Source of the DNA: an uncultured Erysipelotrichaceae bacterium
Lineage (GTDB): Bacteria; Bacillota_I; Bacilli_A; RF39; UBA660
DNA: 15,513 nucleotides
Reading direction: 5' to 3'
NCBI GenBank assembly: GCA_902797275.1
Contig: CADBSI010000058.1
Coordinates: forward strand, 1-15,513
Positions 7,347-15,334 of this stretch are shown here, one piece after another (positions within the stretch are counted from its first letter, which is position 1; each line of letters opens with the position of its first letter). The notes under the pieces are model-generated. The model saw nothing but the letters and a program-made list of their open reading frames with translations, made no database searches and had not been told where the DNA came from. The position numbers were made by a program, and so were the translations under genes.

Positions 7347-8883
7347 GAGCTCTAATTTCCCTTATTACCGTTATTTTAATTGTACCTGGATATTGCATTT
7401 CTTTTTCAATTTTTTCTTTTACATCACGAGCTATTTTATAACTAGTTAAGTCATCAACTTCATCTGGTTTTACAATAACTCTTAATTCACGTCCAGCTTG
7501 AACAGCAAAAGTTTTTTCAATTCCTGGAATATCAACAGTTACTTTTTCAAGTTGTTCTAAACGTTTTAAATAATTTTCTAAAGAGTCATTTCTAGCACCT
7601 GGACGAGAAGCTGATAATGAATCACAAATAGCAACTATTGTTGAAATTAAGAAGTTAGGTTCTGTATCACCATGGTGTGATGCAATAGCATTAATTACTT
7701 CTTTTGGTTCGTGATACTTTTTAGCAAGATCAACTCCAATTTCAACATGACTTCCTTCCATTTCATGATCAATAGCTTTTCCAATATCATGTAAAAGTCC
7801 AGCTCTTTTAGCAAGGTTTACATTTTCTCCAAGTTCTCCTGCTAGAGTACCTGAAAGTTCAGCTACTTCTATTGAATGACTTAAAGCATTTTGACCATAA
7901 CTTGTTCGAAAATGAAGCTTACCAACTATTTCAACTAGCTTTGGATCCATTTTAGTTAATCCTAAACGAAATAAGGCATTTTCTCCGTATTCGATTATTT
8001 TTTGATTAATATCTTTACAAGTTTTATCATATAATTCTTCTATTCTTGTTGGATGAATTCTTCCATCTTTAATAAGCGTTTCCAATGTTATTCTAGCAAT
8101 TTCTCTTCGTAAAGGATCAAAACTTGATAGTACTACTGCTTCTGGAGTATCATCAATTATTAAATCAACTCCCGTTATAGCTTCAATTGTTCTTATATTT
8201 CTTCCTTCTCTACCAATAATTCTTCCTTTCATTTCATCATTTGGTAAAGAAACAACTGTAACTGTTTGCTCTTCACTAACATCAGCTGCATATCTTTGCA
8301 TAGCTAAAACTAACATTTCTCTTGCTTTTTTATCACATTCTAGCTTAGCATCATTTTCTCTTTCTTTAATATAATTAGCAATTTCAAGCGATAAAGACTC
8401 TTTAACTTTTTCCATAACTAAAGTCTTAGCTTCTTCTCTTGATATTCCTGATAAATCTTGTAAAATTTTAATTTGTTCGTTTTTAATTTCTTCAACTTTT
8501 GTTTGTTCTTCTAAAATAGCTGCTTGTTTATTAGCAATTTTATTTTCACGTTCATCTAAAGCTTCTTCTCTTTTTTGAAATAAAAGATCACGTTTATCCA
8601 TATTACTTTCTCTTTGAGATAAACGATTTTCAGATTCTTTTAATTCTTGTTTTTTCTCCTTTATTTCTCGATCAGTTTCAATTTTTAACTTATGCATTTC
8701 TTCTTTAGCTTCTAAAATAGAATCTCTTTTCATTTTATCTGCTTCTTTTCTAGCATTTTCAGTTATTGATTCTTTCTTCTTTTGAAGTGAATTACCTCTA
8801 ATATTATAAACAATTATAGTACCTATTAAACCTACAACTATTCCTCCAAGGACATACAAAATGTTAATTAAAATATTATCCAT
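7330..8883 (-). CDS. rny: Ribonuclease Y
   Basis: Membrane-anchored endoribonuclease that starts bulk mRNA turnover and processing in Firmicutes. At 517 residues it matches the B. subtilis enzyme (520). One N-terminal membrane helix (about 4-26) is followed by a long charged coiled coil (about 30-150, Lys/Glu-rich), a KH RNA-binding domain with GRIIGREGRN near 219-228, and an HD phosphodiesterase domain with LLHDIGKA (H365 D366, metal and catalytic pair) and SHHGD. Start supported by AGGAAGG upstream of the ATG. It stands alone transcriptionally: ackA downstream has its own consensus promoter, and upstream there is a divergent gap. Its 5' leader appears long and structured (see the leader entry), which would allow control of its own mRNA as known for RNase E in other bacteria; that link is inference. 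Confidence 0.98.
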   Translation of the reverse strand: MDNILINILYVLGGIVVGLIGTIIVYNIRGNSLQKKKESITENARKEADKMKRDSILEAKEEMHKLKIETDREIKEKKQELKESENRLSQRESNMDKRDLLFQKREEALDERENKIANKQAAILEEQTKVEEIKNEQIKILQDLSGISREEAKTLVMEKVKESLSLEIANYIKERENDAKLECDKKAREMLVLAMQRYAADVSEEQTVTVVSLPNDEMKGRIIGREGRNIRTIEAITGVDLIIDDTPEAVVLSSFDPLRREIARITLETLIKDGRIHPTRIEELYDKTCKDINQKIIEYGENALFRLGLTKMDPKLVEIVGKLHFRTSYGQNALSHSIEVAELSGTLAGELGENVNLAKRAGLLHDIGKAIDHEMEGSHVEIGVDLAKKYHEPKEVINAIASHHGDTEPNFLISTIVAICDSLSASRPGARNDSLENYLKRLEQLEKVTVDIPGIEKTFAVQAGRELRVIVKPDEVDDLTSYKIARDVKEKIEKEMQYPGTIKITVIREIRAQEEAK

Positions 8884-8891
8884 TTTTAATT

Positions 8892-8945
8892 CCTTCCTAG
8901 TATTTTTCTAAATAGCAATCCCCGAATACCTACGGTTTGGACTAT
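8892..8945 (-). promoter_or_regulatory. Structured rny leader: bulged hairpin with potential pseudoknot next to the ribosome site
   Basis: In the rny mRNA sense, ATAG+TCC+CCG pair with CGG+GGA+CTAT (8912-8945), ten base pairs interrupted by a three-base AAA bulge on the 5' side and a TTG bulge on the 3' side, around an eight-base loop TAGGTATT. The loop's GTATT (8925-8929) is complementary to AATAC (8900-8904), which directly precedes the AGGAAGG Shine-Dalgarno. Together these make an H-type pseudoknot possible. The hairpin is clearly more GC-rich than the rest of the gap. I do not recognise it as a known riboswitch. It could bind a ligand, a protein or RNase Y itself, or simply protect the mRNA. 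Confidence 0.5.
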
Positions 8946-9107
8946 GTCTTAAATTAAAATAAATATAAATTAATAAAATAAGCAAATAGCAATAATTAAT
9001 TAAAACTCAGTATCTATAATAAATATGTAATATAGCTAAGTATAAAAAACTAAAACTATTTTAATCTATATAAAAAAACATAAATATAAAACATAACATC
9101 TAAATTA
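8946..9107. other. AT-rich spacer: long rny leader, nothing else seen
   Basis: This stretch is almost pure A/T. If the promoter at 9108-9136 is used it is the first part of a leader of about 220 bases for rny. The 10-mer AAATAGCAAT at 8984-8993 repeats a copy in the leader hairpin's 3' arm region (8911-8920 begins one base in). Weak TATATT/TATACT words could be further promoters. I see no gene. Confidence 0.4.
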
Positions 9108-9136
9108 ATTTTAAAGTTTTTTTTTAGTTATGTCAA
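9108..9136 (-). promoter_or_regulatory. rny: Sigma-A promoter candidate for rny
   Basis: Minus-strand TTGACA (9131-9136), a 17-base spacer and TAAAAT (9108-9113, five of six matches). Initiation near 9101 would give an rny leader of about 218 bases. It is the best-matching leftward promoter in the gap, though a start closer to rny is not excluded. Confidence 0.5.
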
Positions 9137-9159
9137 TACAATTTTACTGTGATAACTAA
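9124..9159. repeat. Inverted repeat overlapping the rny -35 element
   Basis: TTAGTTAT (9124-9131) and ATAACTAA (9152-9159) are perfect eight-base inverted arms separated by 20 bases. Allowing mismatches the arms agree over 10 of 12 positions. The left arm touches the minus-strand -35 at 9131-9136, the layout expected of an operator; it may also be a hairpin. It lies between rny and recU and could serve either gene. Confidence 0.4.
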
Positions 9160-9239
9160 ATTAATATAAAACACATAAGGTTTTATTACTTAATAAATAT
9201 AATATTTTGACGTAAAATAATTAATTTAACTTTTTTTAG

Positions 9240-9268
9240 TAGAAAAAAATAAAAATATATAGTATAAT
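9240..9268 (+). promoter_or_regulatory. recU: Promoter for recU-ponA
   Basis: Consensus -10 TATAAT at 9263-9268 with TAGAAA (four of six matches to TTGACA) at 9240-9245, 17 bases apart. Initiation near 9275 leaves a leader of only about eight bases, holding GGTGAT as ribosome site before the recU ATG at 9283. Confidence 0.5.
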
Positions 9269-9282
9269 TTAATGGTGATGTT

Positions 9283-9849
9283 ATGAATTACCCAAATGGA
9301 ATTAAAAAGAAAACAATTGAAAAAAATGTTATATATAAAAATCGAGGAATGAATTTAGAAAGTGATTTAAATCTAACTAATTCCTATTATATAGAAAATA
9401 ATATTGCTTTTATTTATAAAAAACCTACTCCAATTAAAGTAGTAAAAGCAAGTTATAACGAGTCTGGTAATAGAGTTATTAAAGAAGCTTACTATAGTGA
9501 GCCATCTACTACTGATTATAATGGTATATATAAAGGTCATTATATTGACTTTGAAGCCAAAGAAACAAAAAATATAAAAGGATTTCCAATAAGTAATATT
9601 CATCCTCATCAAATAAAACATTTAAGAAATATTTTAAGTCAAAATGGAATTTGTTTTTTAATTATTAGATTTACTAATTTAGAAGAGACTTATTTATTAA
9701 AAGCAATTGATTTTTTAAATTATATTGATAATATTAAAAAAAGTTATGTTTCTATTGAATATATAAAAGAAAAAGGTTATTTAATTAAAGAAAAATTATT
9801 AAAAAGAATAGATTATTTAGAAATAATTGACAATATGGAGGTATTATGA
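9283..9849 (+). CDS. recU: Holliday junction resolvase RecU
   Basis: Endonuclease that resolves Holliday junctions during recombination and chromosome segregation in Firmicutes; homodimer, Mg2+-dependent. Its 188 residues are near the usual 200. Visible motifs: NRGMNLE (20-26, with the N-terminal arm typical of RecU), YKKPTPI (45-51) and the nuclease core TTDYNG...YIDFEAKET, giving the D78 / E91 / K93 catalytic set of the PD-(D/E)xK fold. The ribosome site GGTGAT pairs with the distal part of the anti-Shine-Dalgarno. Its stop TGA overlaps the next gene's ATG (ATGA at 9846-9849), so it is translationally coupled to the PBP, the same pairing as recU-ponA in B. subtilis. The TGA stop also shows that TGA is not read as tryptophan. 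Confidence 0.95.
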   Translation: MNYPNGIKKKTIEKNVIYKNRGMNLESDLNLTNSYYIENNIAFIYKKPTPIKVVKASYNESGNRVIKEAYYSEPSTTDYNGIYKGHYIDFEAKETKNIKGFPISNIHPHQIKHLRNILSQNGICFLIIRFTNLEETYLLKAIDFLNYIDNIKKSYVSIEYIKEKGYLIKEKLLKRIDYLEIIDNMEVL

Positions 9850-12638
9850 AAAAAAATATACAAAAGAAAAAAAATATAAAAGGAAAAATAAAATTAAGTA
9901 AATTAACTATTATTATTTTAGGAGTAATTTTACTTATTGCTATTATTTTTTATTTCCTATATGGCTTAAGAACAGCTTTAATTACTTCTTTAGGTTTAAT
10001 AATTATTATTGGTTTTGCAAGACTTTTAGATGCAACAAAGAAGAAAAATAAACAAAGAAAGATTTTAAAAACTATTTTAATTATATTTTTAGTATTTGCA
10101 ATTATCGGAGTTATTTCAGCTGGAGCATTCTTTATCTATATTGCAAGAAGTGCTAGTGGTAAATTTGATCCTGAAAAATTAAAATATAAAGAATCAACTA
10201 TTTTATATGATAGTGATGGTAATGAATTTGCTAAACTTGGTAAACAAAAAAGAGAAAATGTTGAATATGATGATGTTGCTGAAGTATTTATTGATGCTTT
10301 AATTGCAACAGAAGATTCAAGGTTTTTCCAACATAATGGTGTTGATATTGCTAGATTCTCTAAAGCTGCTATTAAACAGTTATTAGGTCAAGATGATGCT
10401 GGAGGTGGTTCTACTATCTCAATGCAAGTTATTAAAAATAATTTTACTGATACAACTAGTACAGGTATTAAAGGTATTATTAGAAAATTTACTGATATTT
10501 ATTTAGCTGTTTTTAAACTTGAAAAAAATTATACTAAAGAACAAATAATTGAATTTTATATAAATAACCATAACTTAGGAGATGCTTGGGGAGTTGAAGA
10601 AGCAAGTCAAACTTATTTTGGTAAATCTTCAAGTGAACTTAATTTAGCTGAGGCTTCTCTTCTTGCTGGAATGTATCAAGCTCCTGGATCTTATAATCCA
10701 TATAAATACCCAGAAAGAGCTGAAAAACGTCGTAAAACAGTTTTAAATTTAATGGTAAGACATGGTTATATTACTAAAGAAGAATCTGATATGGCAAATA
10801 GTATTCCTGTTTCTTCCTTACTTACTTATAAAAGTTTAAATCAAAGTGCTTATCAAGGTTATATTGATACATTACTTGATGAAATTGAAGAAAAATATGG
10901 TTTAGATCCTAATAAAACTTCTATGTTAATCTATACTAATATGAATAGAAAAAAACAAGATGGAATAAACGATATAATAGCTGGTAAATCTTATAAATGG
11001 ATAGATGATTATGTTCAAGCTGGTGCTGTTGTACTTGACTCTCAAACAGGTAAAGTTGAAGCAATTCTTGCAAGTAGAAGTACTGATCAAAAAGTATATA
11101 ACTTTGCAACCGATATAAAAAGACAAATTGGTTCAACTGCTAAACCTCTATTTGATTATGGTCCTGGTATTGAATATAATAATTGGTCTACCTATACTTT
11201 ATTTGATGATTCCTATTACACTTATACAGGTGGTAAAGAAATAACTAACTGGGATAGCCAACATAAAGGTTTAATCACTTTAAGATATGCCCTATCCGAT
11301 TCTAGAAACGTTCCCGCTTTAAAAGCTTTTCAACAAGTTGATAAGAAAAAAATAATTGAATTAGTAACAAGTGTTGGAATTACTCCAGAAATAAGTGGTA
11401 ATACTATTCATGAAGCTCATGCAATTGGTTCATTTAATGGAGCAAATCCTATGCAAATGGCTGGAGCCTATCAAATATTTTCAAACGGTGGTAAATATAC
11501 AGAACCATATTTAGTTTCTAAAATTGTTATCAGATCAACCGGTGAAACCATTGAAAACTCAAATGAAACTAAACAAATAATAAGTGATTCCACCGCTTAT
11601 ATGATAACTGATGTTTTAAAAGATGTCGCTGCTAAAGAATGGCGTATGCGTAGTGCTGTTTATAAAATAACTGATAACTTTGCCGCTAAAACTGGTACTA
11701 CTAACTTCCCTGCTAATACTTGGAAAAATTACCCAGGATTACCAAGTGATGCCATTAGTGATGCTTGGGTTATGGGTTATACTAATAAAACTGTAATTGC
11801 CATGTGGTATGGCTATAAATCACTTGATAAAGAACATCCTGAACGTGCCCTACATTGGAATCCAGCAACAGTTCAAAGAGCTATCCTATTTAATGCTTTA
11901 GCAAATGCTGGTTTTAATCATGATGGATCTGATTTTGAAATGCCATCAAGTGTTGTGAAAATTGGAGTTGAAAGAGGTTCTAATCCACCACTTCTAGCTA
12001 GTACTAATACTCCAAGCGATCAAATAGTTTATGAATTATTTAAAAAAGGAACAGAACCTACTGAATATTCAACTAAATATTCTAAATTAGAAAATCCAAC
12101 TAATTTCAGTGTTAACTATAAAAATAAAAAAGTATATCTTTCTTGGAACAAAGTAAGTGATCCTGGTTATATAACTGATGGAGTATTCGGTTATTATATT
12201 TACTTCAATAATAAAGAAATAGCTTTCACAACTAAAACAAGTTATACAGTCGATGATTTAGATGACTATAAAGGAACTTATACTTTAAAAGCAGGTTATA
12301 AAGGAACATCTAATAGTATGTCATCAGGAGTAAGTAGAACCTTACAAAGTACTAATTCCTATGAATTAACTTTAAAAAGTAAAAATACTACTTATCTAAA
12401 TATAGGTGATACAATTAATGCTAATTTATATGATGGAAGCCTAGTTGTTTTAAAAGAAAACGGTAAAGCTTTAGATAAAGATTTAACAAGTTATTTAACT
12501 ATTAAAATATTAAATAGTAGTATGGAAGAAGTTTCAACTTTATCAAGTGAAAATGCTGAGACTTATACAGTTAGTTATACAATTGATTATAATGGTTATA
12601 TTAGTAGTGTTTCTAATAAAATAGTTATTAAAGAATAA
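9846..12638 (+). CDS. ponA: Bifunctional class A penicillin-binding protein (PBP1)
   Basis: Peptidoglycan glycosyltransferase/transpeptidase that polymerises lipid II and cross-links stem peptides at the outer face of the membrane. A basic N-terminus is followed by hydrophobic segments at about 20-40, 43-61 and 75-99; class A PBPs normally have one, so two are extra. The GT51 domain has EDSRFFQHNGVD (E156 catalytic), GGGSTISMQ near 186, and the EASLLAGMYQAPGSYNP block. The transpeptidase has S430-TAK (SxxK), S486-R-N (SxN) and K615-TG. After it come a fibronectin type III domain (about 748-833) and a further beta-rich tail to residue 930, an architecture common in Gram-positive PBP1. GGAGG inside the last codons of recU provides the ribosome site. 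All catalytic motifs are intact. Confidence 0.97.
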   Translation: MKKNIQKKKNIKGKIKLSKLTIIILGVILLIAIIFYFLYGLRTALITSLGLIIIIGFARLLDATKKKNKQRKILKTILIIFLVFAIIGVISAGAFFIYIARSASGKFDPEKLKYKESTILYDSDGNEFAKLGKQKRENVEYDDVAEVFIDALIATEDSRFFQHNGVDIARFSKAAIKQLLGQDDAGGGSTISMQVIKNNFTDTTSTGIKGIIRKFTDIYLAVFKLEKNYTKEQIIEFYINNHNLGDAWGVEEASQTYFGKSSSELNLAEASLLAGMYQAPGSYNPYKYPERAEKRRKTVLNLMVRHGYITKEESDMANSIPVSSLLTYKSLNQSAYQGYIDTLLDEIEEKYGLDPNKTSMLIYTNMNRKKQDGINDIIAGKSYKWIDDYVQAGAVVLDSQTGKVEAILASRSTDQKVYNFATDIKRQIGSTAKPLFDYGPGIEYNNWSTYTLFDDSYYTYTGGKEITNWDSQHKGLITLRYALSDSRNVPALKAFQQVDKKKIIELVTSVGITPEISGNTIHEAHAIGSFNGANPMQMAGAYQIFSNGGKYTEPYLVSKIVIRSTGETIENSNETKQIISDSTAYMITDVLKDVAAKEWRMRSAVYKITDNFAAKTGTTNFPANTWKNYPGLPSDAISDAWVMGYTNKTVIAMWYGYKSLDKEHPERALHWNPATVQRAILFNALANAGFNHDGSDFEMPSSVVKIGVERGSNPPLLASTNTPSDQIVYELFKKGTEPTEYSTKYSKLENPTNFSVNYKNKKVYLSWNKVSDPGYITDGVFGYYIYFNNKEIAFTTKTSYTVDDLDDYKGTYTLKAGYKGTSNSMSSGVSRTLQSTNSYELTLKSKNTTYLNIGDTINANLYDGSLVVLKENGKALDKDLTSYLTIKILNSSMEEVSTLSSENAETYTVSYTIDYNGYISSVSNKIVIKE

Positions 12639-12648
12639 ATATAAAATA

Positions 12649-12684
12649 AAAACTTCTGTGAAAATTCACAGGAGTTTTATTTTT
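12649..12684 (+). terminator. Strong, probably bidirectional terminator between ponA and rbgA
   Basis: AAAACT and CTGTGAA pair with TTCACAG and AGTTTT around a two-base centre with one mismatch/bulge, followed by ATTTTT at 12679-12684. On the minus strand the same stem is followed by a T-rich run (12639-12651), so it can also stop transcription coming from convergent rbgA. Confidence 0.85.
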
Positions 12685-12730
12685 ACCAATATTTTTTACT
12701 AATAATATTTAACTTGTAATACTTATTTCA

Positions 12731-13636
12731 TTAATCAAAAGTTATATTTTTAATTCTTCCTTCTTTTAAATCATTCATGATAATTGTATAAATTCTTTCC
12801 CTATCAAGTTCCATTCCTTTTTTATAAGAATTAGTACTTCTACCAATTAAGTTAAATATATCTTCATTTTCATAACTTGTTAATTTAATATTATATCTAT
12901 TTTCTAAAATACTTGGATACTTATTTTTTAAAGTAGTAATTATATAATTAGAAATTTCTTCCTTATTTAAAATATTTTCATTTATTGAAGCCAAACTTGC
13001 TAGATTAAAACCTACTTCTTTACTAGTAATTTTAGGATATAAAATACCCGGAGTATCTAAAAGTTCAATTGTATTACTAATTTTTATCCAAGTAAGACTC
13101 TTAGTAATTCCAGCCTTATTACCAGTTATTTGAACATTTTTTCCTCTTATACGATTAATTAATGTACTCTTTCCTACATTAGGAGCCCCTACTACTAAAG
13201 CTCTAAAGGTACGAGGTTTTAAGCCTTTTTTAACTCTTTGATCATTTAAAGGCTTTAAAATAGTATTGGTCATTTTAATTAAGTTATTAATATCTTGTTT
13301 ATTAGATGACTTTAAATCAAAGGTTAAAATATGTTCCTCGGGTAGTTTTTTTAAAATTTCATCAGTTCTTGTTTGATCACATAAATCATATTTAGTAACA
13401 ATTATGATTTTTTCTTTATTTTTAGTAAATTCATCAAGTGGTATTCTAGATGATAGAGGCATTCTAGCATCTATTATTTCATAGACAATGTCAATAAAAT
13501 CTAATTTTTCTTTAATTTCTTTTTTGGCTTTAGCCATATGACCTGGGTACCAATTGATACCCGTTGATGGTAAACTTTTTGTATCTTCGTTCATTTTTTT
13601 ATTTTTTCTCATTTCTCTTTTTTGGTACATGTCCAT
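12731..13636 (-). CDS. rbgA: Ribosome biogenesis GTPase RbgA (YlqF)
   Basis: Circularly permuted GTPase needed for late 50S subunit assembly. The order G4-G5-G1-G2-G3 is seen: TKYD (81-84), SSN (110-112), GAPNVGKST (150-158), NKAGITKS with T178, DTPG (194-197); a C-terminal ANTAR-like helical domain follows from about 210. The diagnostic WYPGHMAKA is at 29-37. Two oddities: G4 reads TKxD rather than NKxD, and there is a basic extension of about 27 residues before WYPGHMAKA, which in B. subtilis lies almost at the N-terminus. A start at Met15 would shorten it but has no better ribosome site; Met1 has AAGTGAT seven bases upstream. It lies 41 bases after the membrane-protein ORF with no terminator between, so co-transcription is possible. 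Confidence 0.96.
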   Translation of the reverse strand: MDMYQKREMRKNKKMNEDTKSLPSTGINWYPGHMAKAKKEIKEKLDFIDIVYEIIDARMPLSSRIPLDEFTKNKEKIIIVTKYDLCDQTRTDEILKKLPEEHILTFDLKSSNKQDINNLIKMTNTILKPLNDQRVKKGLKPRTFRALVVGAPNVGKSTLINRIRGKNVQITGNKAGITKSLTWIKISNTIELLDTPGILYPKITSKEVGFNLASLASINENILNKEEISNYIITTLKNKYPSILENRYNIKLTSYENEDIFNLIGRSTNSYKKGMELDRERIYTIIMNDLKEGRIKNITFD

Positions 13637-13677
13637 TATTTATCACTTCTTTCTATTTTATTTTACCTTAATTAATA

Positions 13678-14316
13678 TTACAATACCACTCTAATCATAA
13701 ACGCTAATATAATTGATATAACTAAACTATAAATAGTATTTTTAGGATTCACATATAACACAATGACTGTTCCTATAAAAATCAATAAATCAATTATACT
13801 TTTCAAATCAAAATACCATATTCCAATGTGAAATGACGATATAAACATTACTGAAAGAATTAGACTACTTATTATCATCGATATTTTGTTTTTACCTTTA
13901 GCATACCAACAGGCATAGGCTAGTAACGGTGAAATTAATGTAAATCCATACCATATCATCATATACCTCATCGGATTAAATCCACAAAAGAGTATTGTAT
14001 ATAAATGATAACTAACTGTCATTCCTAAAAAGAAACATAATACATTGATACTTGCCCTTTTTGGAGTTTTACTAAAAACAGATATTGTTAAAGCAATAAA
14101 TAACCATATTCCAAACAAAGAAAACACATTGCGAAGCTCCAACATTCCTAAAATATGTTGCCACCACACAGAATCATCAATACTTAAATTATCTAGCCAT
14201 TTCGAGAATATTCCTAGTATCATTCCAAATAGAAATATCAAAAAAGTATTTATTATTTTATTTTGCATTTTTATACTTTTATTCATAATTCTTATTTTTT
14301 TAAAATCTTTTTCCAT
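13678..14316 (-). CDS. Uncharacterised multi-pass membrane protein
   Basis: I cannot assign a family to this 212-residue protein. It has seven likely membrane helices: about 21-41, 63-82, 89-110, 117-138, 144-166, 172-189 and 194-212, with short loops and a basic N-terminal tail of 20 residues that should be cytoplasmic. The segment between helices 1 and 2 (42-61) has an acidic and Trp-Trp-rich stretch (DDSVWWQH). No signature of a transporter, sensor kinase or protease is visible. Start supported by GAGGA at 14323-14327. It lies 48 bases after dinD and 41 bases before rbgA on the same strand, without clear terminators, so these may share a transcript. Confidence 0.75.
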   Translation of the reverse strand: MEKDFKKIRIMNKSIKMQNKIINTFLIFLFGMILGIFSKWLDNLSIDDSVWWQHILGMLELRNVFSLFGIWLFIALTISVFSKTPKRASINVLCFFLGMTVSYHLYTILFCGFNPMRYMMIWYGFTLISPLLAYACWYAKGKNKISMIISSLILSVMFISSFHIGIWYFDLKSIIDLLIFIGTVIVLYVNPKNTIYSLVISIILAFMIRVVL

Positions 14317-14364
14317 TATTTTTCCTCACAAATTACTATTTTATTTTGTTTTATCAAGTTTCTT

Positions 14365-15201
14365 TTACTCTTTTATTTCTATTTTTTTTCTTTCTCTTTC
14401 AAGTTCTTTTAAACTCTTTTTAGGTGTTGGCATTTCTTCCGGCATCATTCCACCAATATCTGCAATTGCCTTTCTAACTTTTTTTCCTACCTCATAATGT
14501 ACATCTTTTGCTTCCTTTTCACCTTGTACATTATCTTTTAAAAGTTTTTGTTTCGTTTGATTTATTCTAAATAAATTAGCAACTAATTCATCTTCATTCA
14601 TATTATCTAAAATATCTTCTCTATATCGTAATTTTTTTCTTTTAAATATATCATCAGCAGTTTCACCATTATAAAGTCCTTTATATCCTGCATTGTGAAA
14701 CTCAGCCATATTTTTAACGCCTGCAGATGAGGCAACTTTTTGTAAAGTATAATTGCCTTGTTTAGTTAATTTTCTTTGATAAAATCTTTTTTCATCATCT
14801 GATAAGGAATCATATTCTTGTTCTGTTATTTCCTGTTTTCTTGTTTGAATTGCAAAATAGGTTTGTCCCAATGCAACAACTTCTTTACTTGGATCAGCAT
14901 TTTGAACTATTAAATAACATATGTACCTTGATAATTTATAATCTTTAATAAATTCTTCTTTGCCTTTTCCAGTTTTTATTGGCTTGTTGACTTCAACAAC
15001 CCAATCTTCTTTATCTGAAACACTATTTTTGGCGGATAATACAGCTTTATCTATTACTTTTTGAAAGTTTCTCCAGTCTTTGTATTCTAAAACTTTTTGT
15101 AAATCTCGAGCAAGCCAATATTCATCTCCATACTCATCAATATTTTTTATATTCTCAAAAATACTATTATTATAATTTTCTTTGTCACCAATTTTCTTCA
15201 T
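14365..15201 (-). CDS. dinD: DinD-family DNA-damage-inducible protein
   Basis: Matches the DinD family in length (278 residues; E. coli DinD is about 274) and in sequence: YWLARDLQKVLEYKDWRNF (28-46), the BRO-N-like domain start, DYKLSRYICYLIVQNADPSK (87-106) and the VALGQTYFAIQTRKQE block. The C-terminal 30 residues are highly charged and probably disordered. In E. coli DinD is LexA-controlled and its protein limits RecA filaments; whether this homologue does so is inference. A strong AGGAGGT (15207-15213) supports the start. I found no SOS box upstream. DinD genes are patchily distributed, and the surroundings (tiny ORFs, unknown membrane protein) fit accessory DNA. Confidence 0.88.
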   Translation of the reverse strand: MKKIGDKENYNNSIFENIKNIDEYGDEYWLARDLQKVLEYKDWRNFQKVIDKAVLSAKNSVSDKEDWVVEVNKPIKTGKGKEEFIKDYKLSRYICYLIVQNADPSKEVVALGQTYFAIQTRKQEITEQEYDSLSDDEKRFYQRKLTKQGNYTLQKVASSAGVKNMAEFHNAGYKGLYNGETADDIFKRKKLRYREDILDNMNEDELVANLFRINQTKQKLLKDNVQGEKEAKDVHYEVGKKVRKAIADIGGMMPEEMPTPKKSLKELERERKKIEIKE

Positions 15202-15334
15202 TTATTACCTCCTGTTCAATTAAATATATATTTTATTTATAAAAGTTTTCCATAAATCGTAATTACCTTCATTTTTTAATAATTTTATTCTTTTTTTAGT
15301 CATAAAATGTAAAAAGAAATGAAGAAAAAAGTCT
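15202..15334. other. Leader region of dinD, with a 27-codon open frame
   Basis: Contains the dinD ribosome site and an open frame of 27 codons on the minus strand (15220-15303, begins MTKKRIKLLKN) that lacks a Shine-Dalgarno. A copy of GTTTTCCATAA at 15245-15255 repeats one at 15358-15368. No confident promoter or terminator was found. Confidence 0.25.

Noticed and set aside
8884..9282. T-box, purine, preQ1 or other familiar riboswitch in the rny-recU gap
   Set aside because: None of the conserved core words I know is present; only the unassigned hairpin remains.
9373..9621. 82-residue open frame on the minus strand
   Set aside because: Antisense shadow inside recU, whose own motifs are intact.
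10926..11136. Two overlapping 66-residue minus-strand frames
   Set aside because: Antisense to the PBP coding region; composition is a reflection of its codons.
14045..14497. 150-residue plus-strand open frame
   Set aside because: Antisense to the membrane protein and dinD ends; Phe/Ile/Ser-rich as expected from reversed Lys/Glu codons.
15202..15334. LexA/SOS box before dinD
   Set aside because: A GAAC occurs next to the ribosome site but there is no matching inverted half-site at the right distance.
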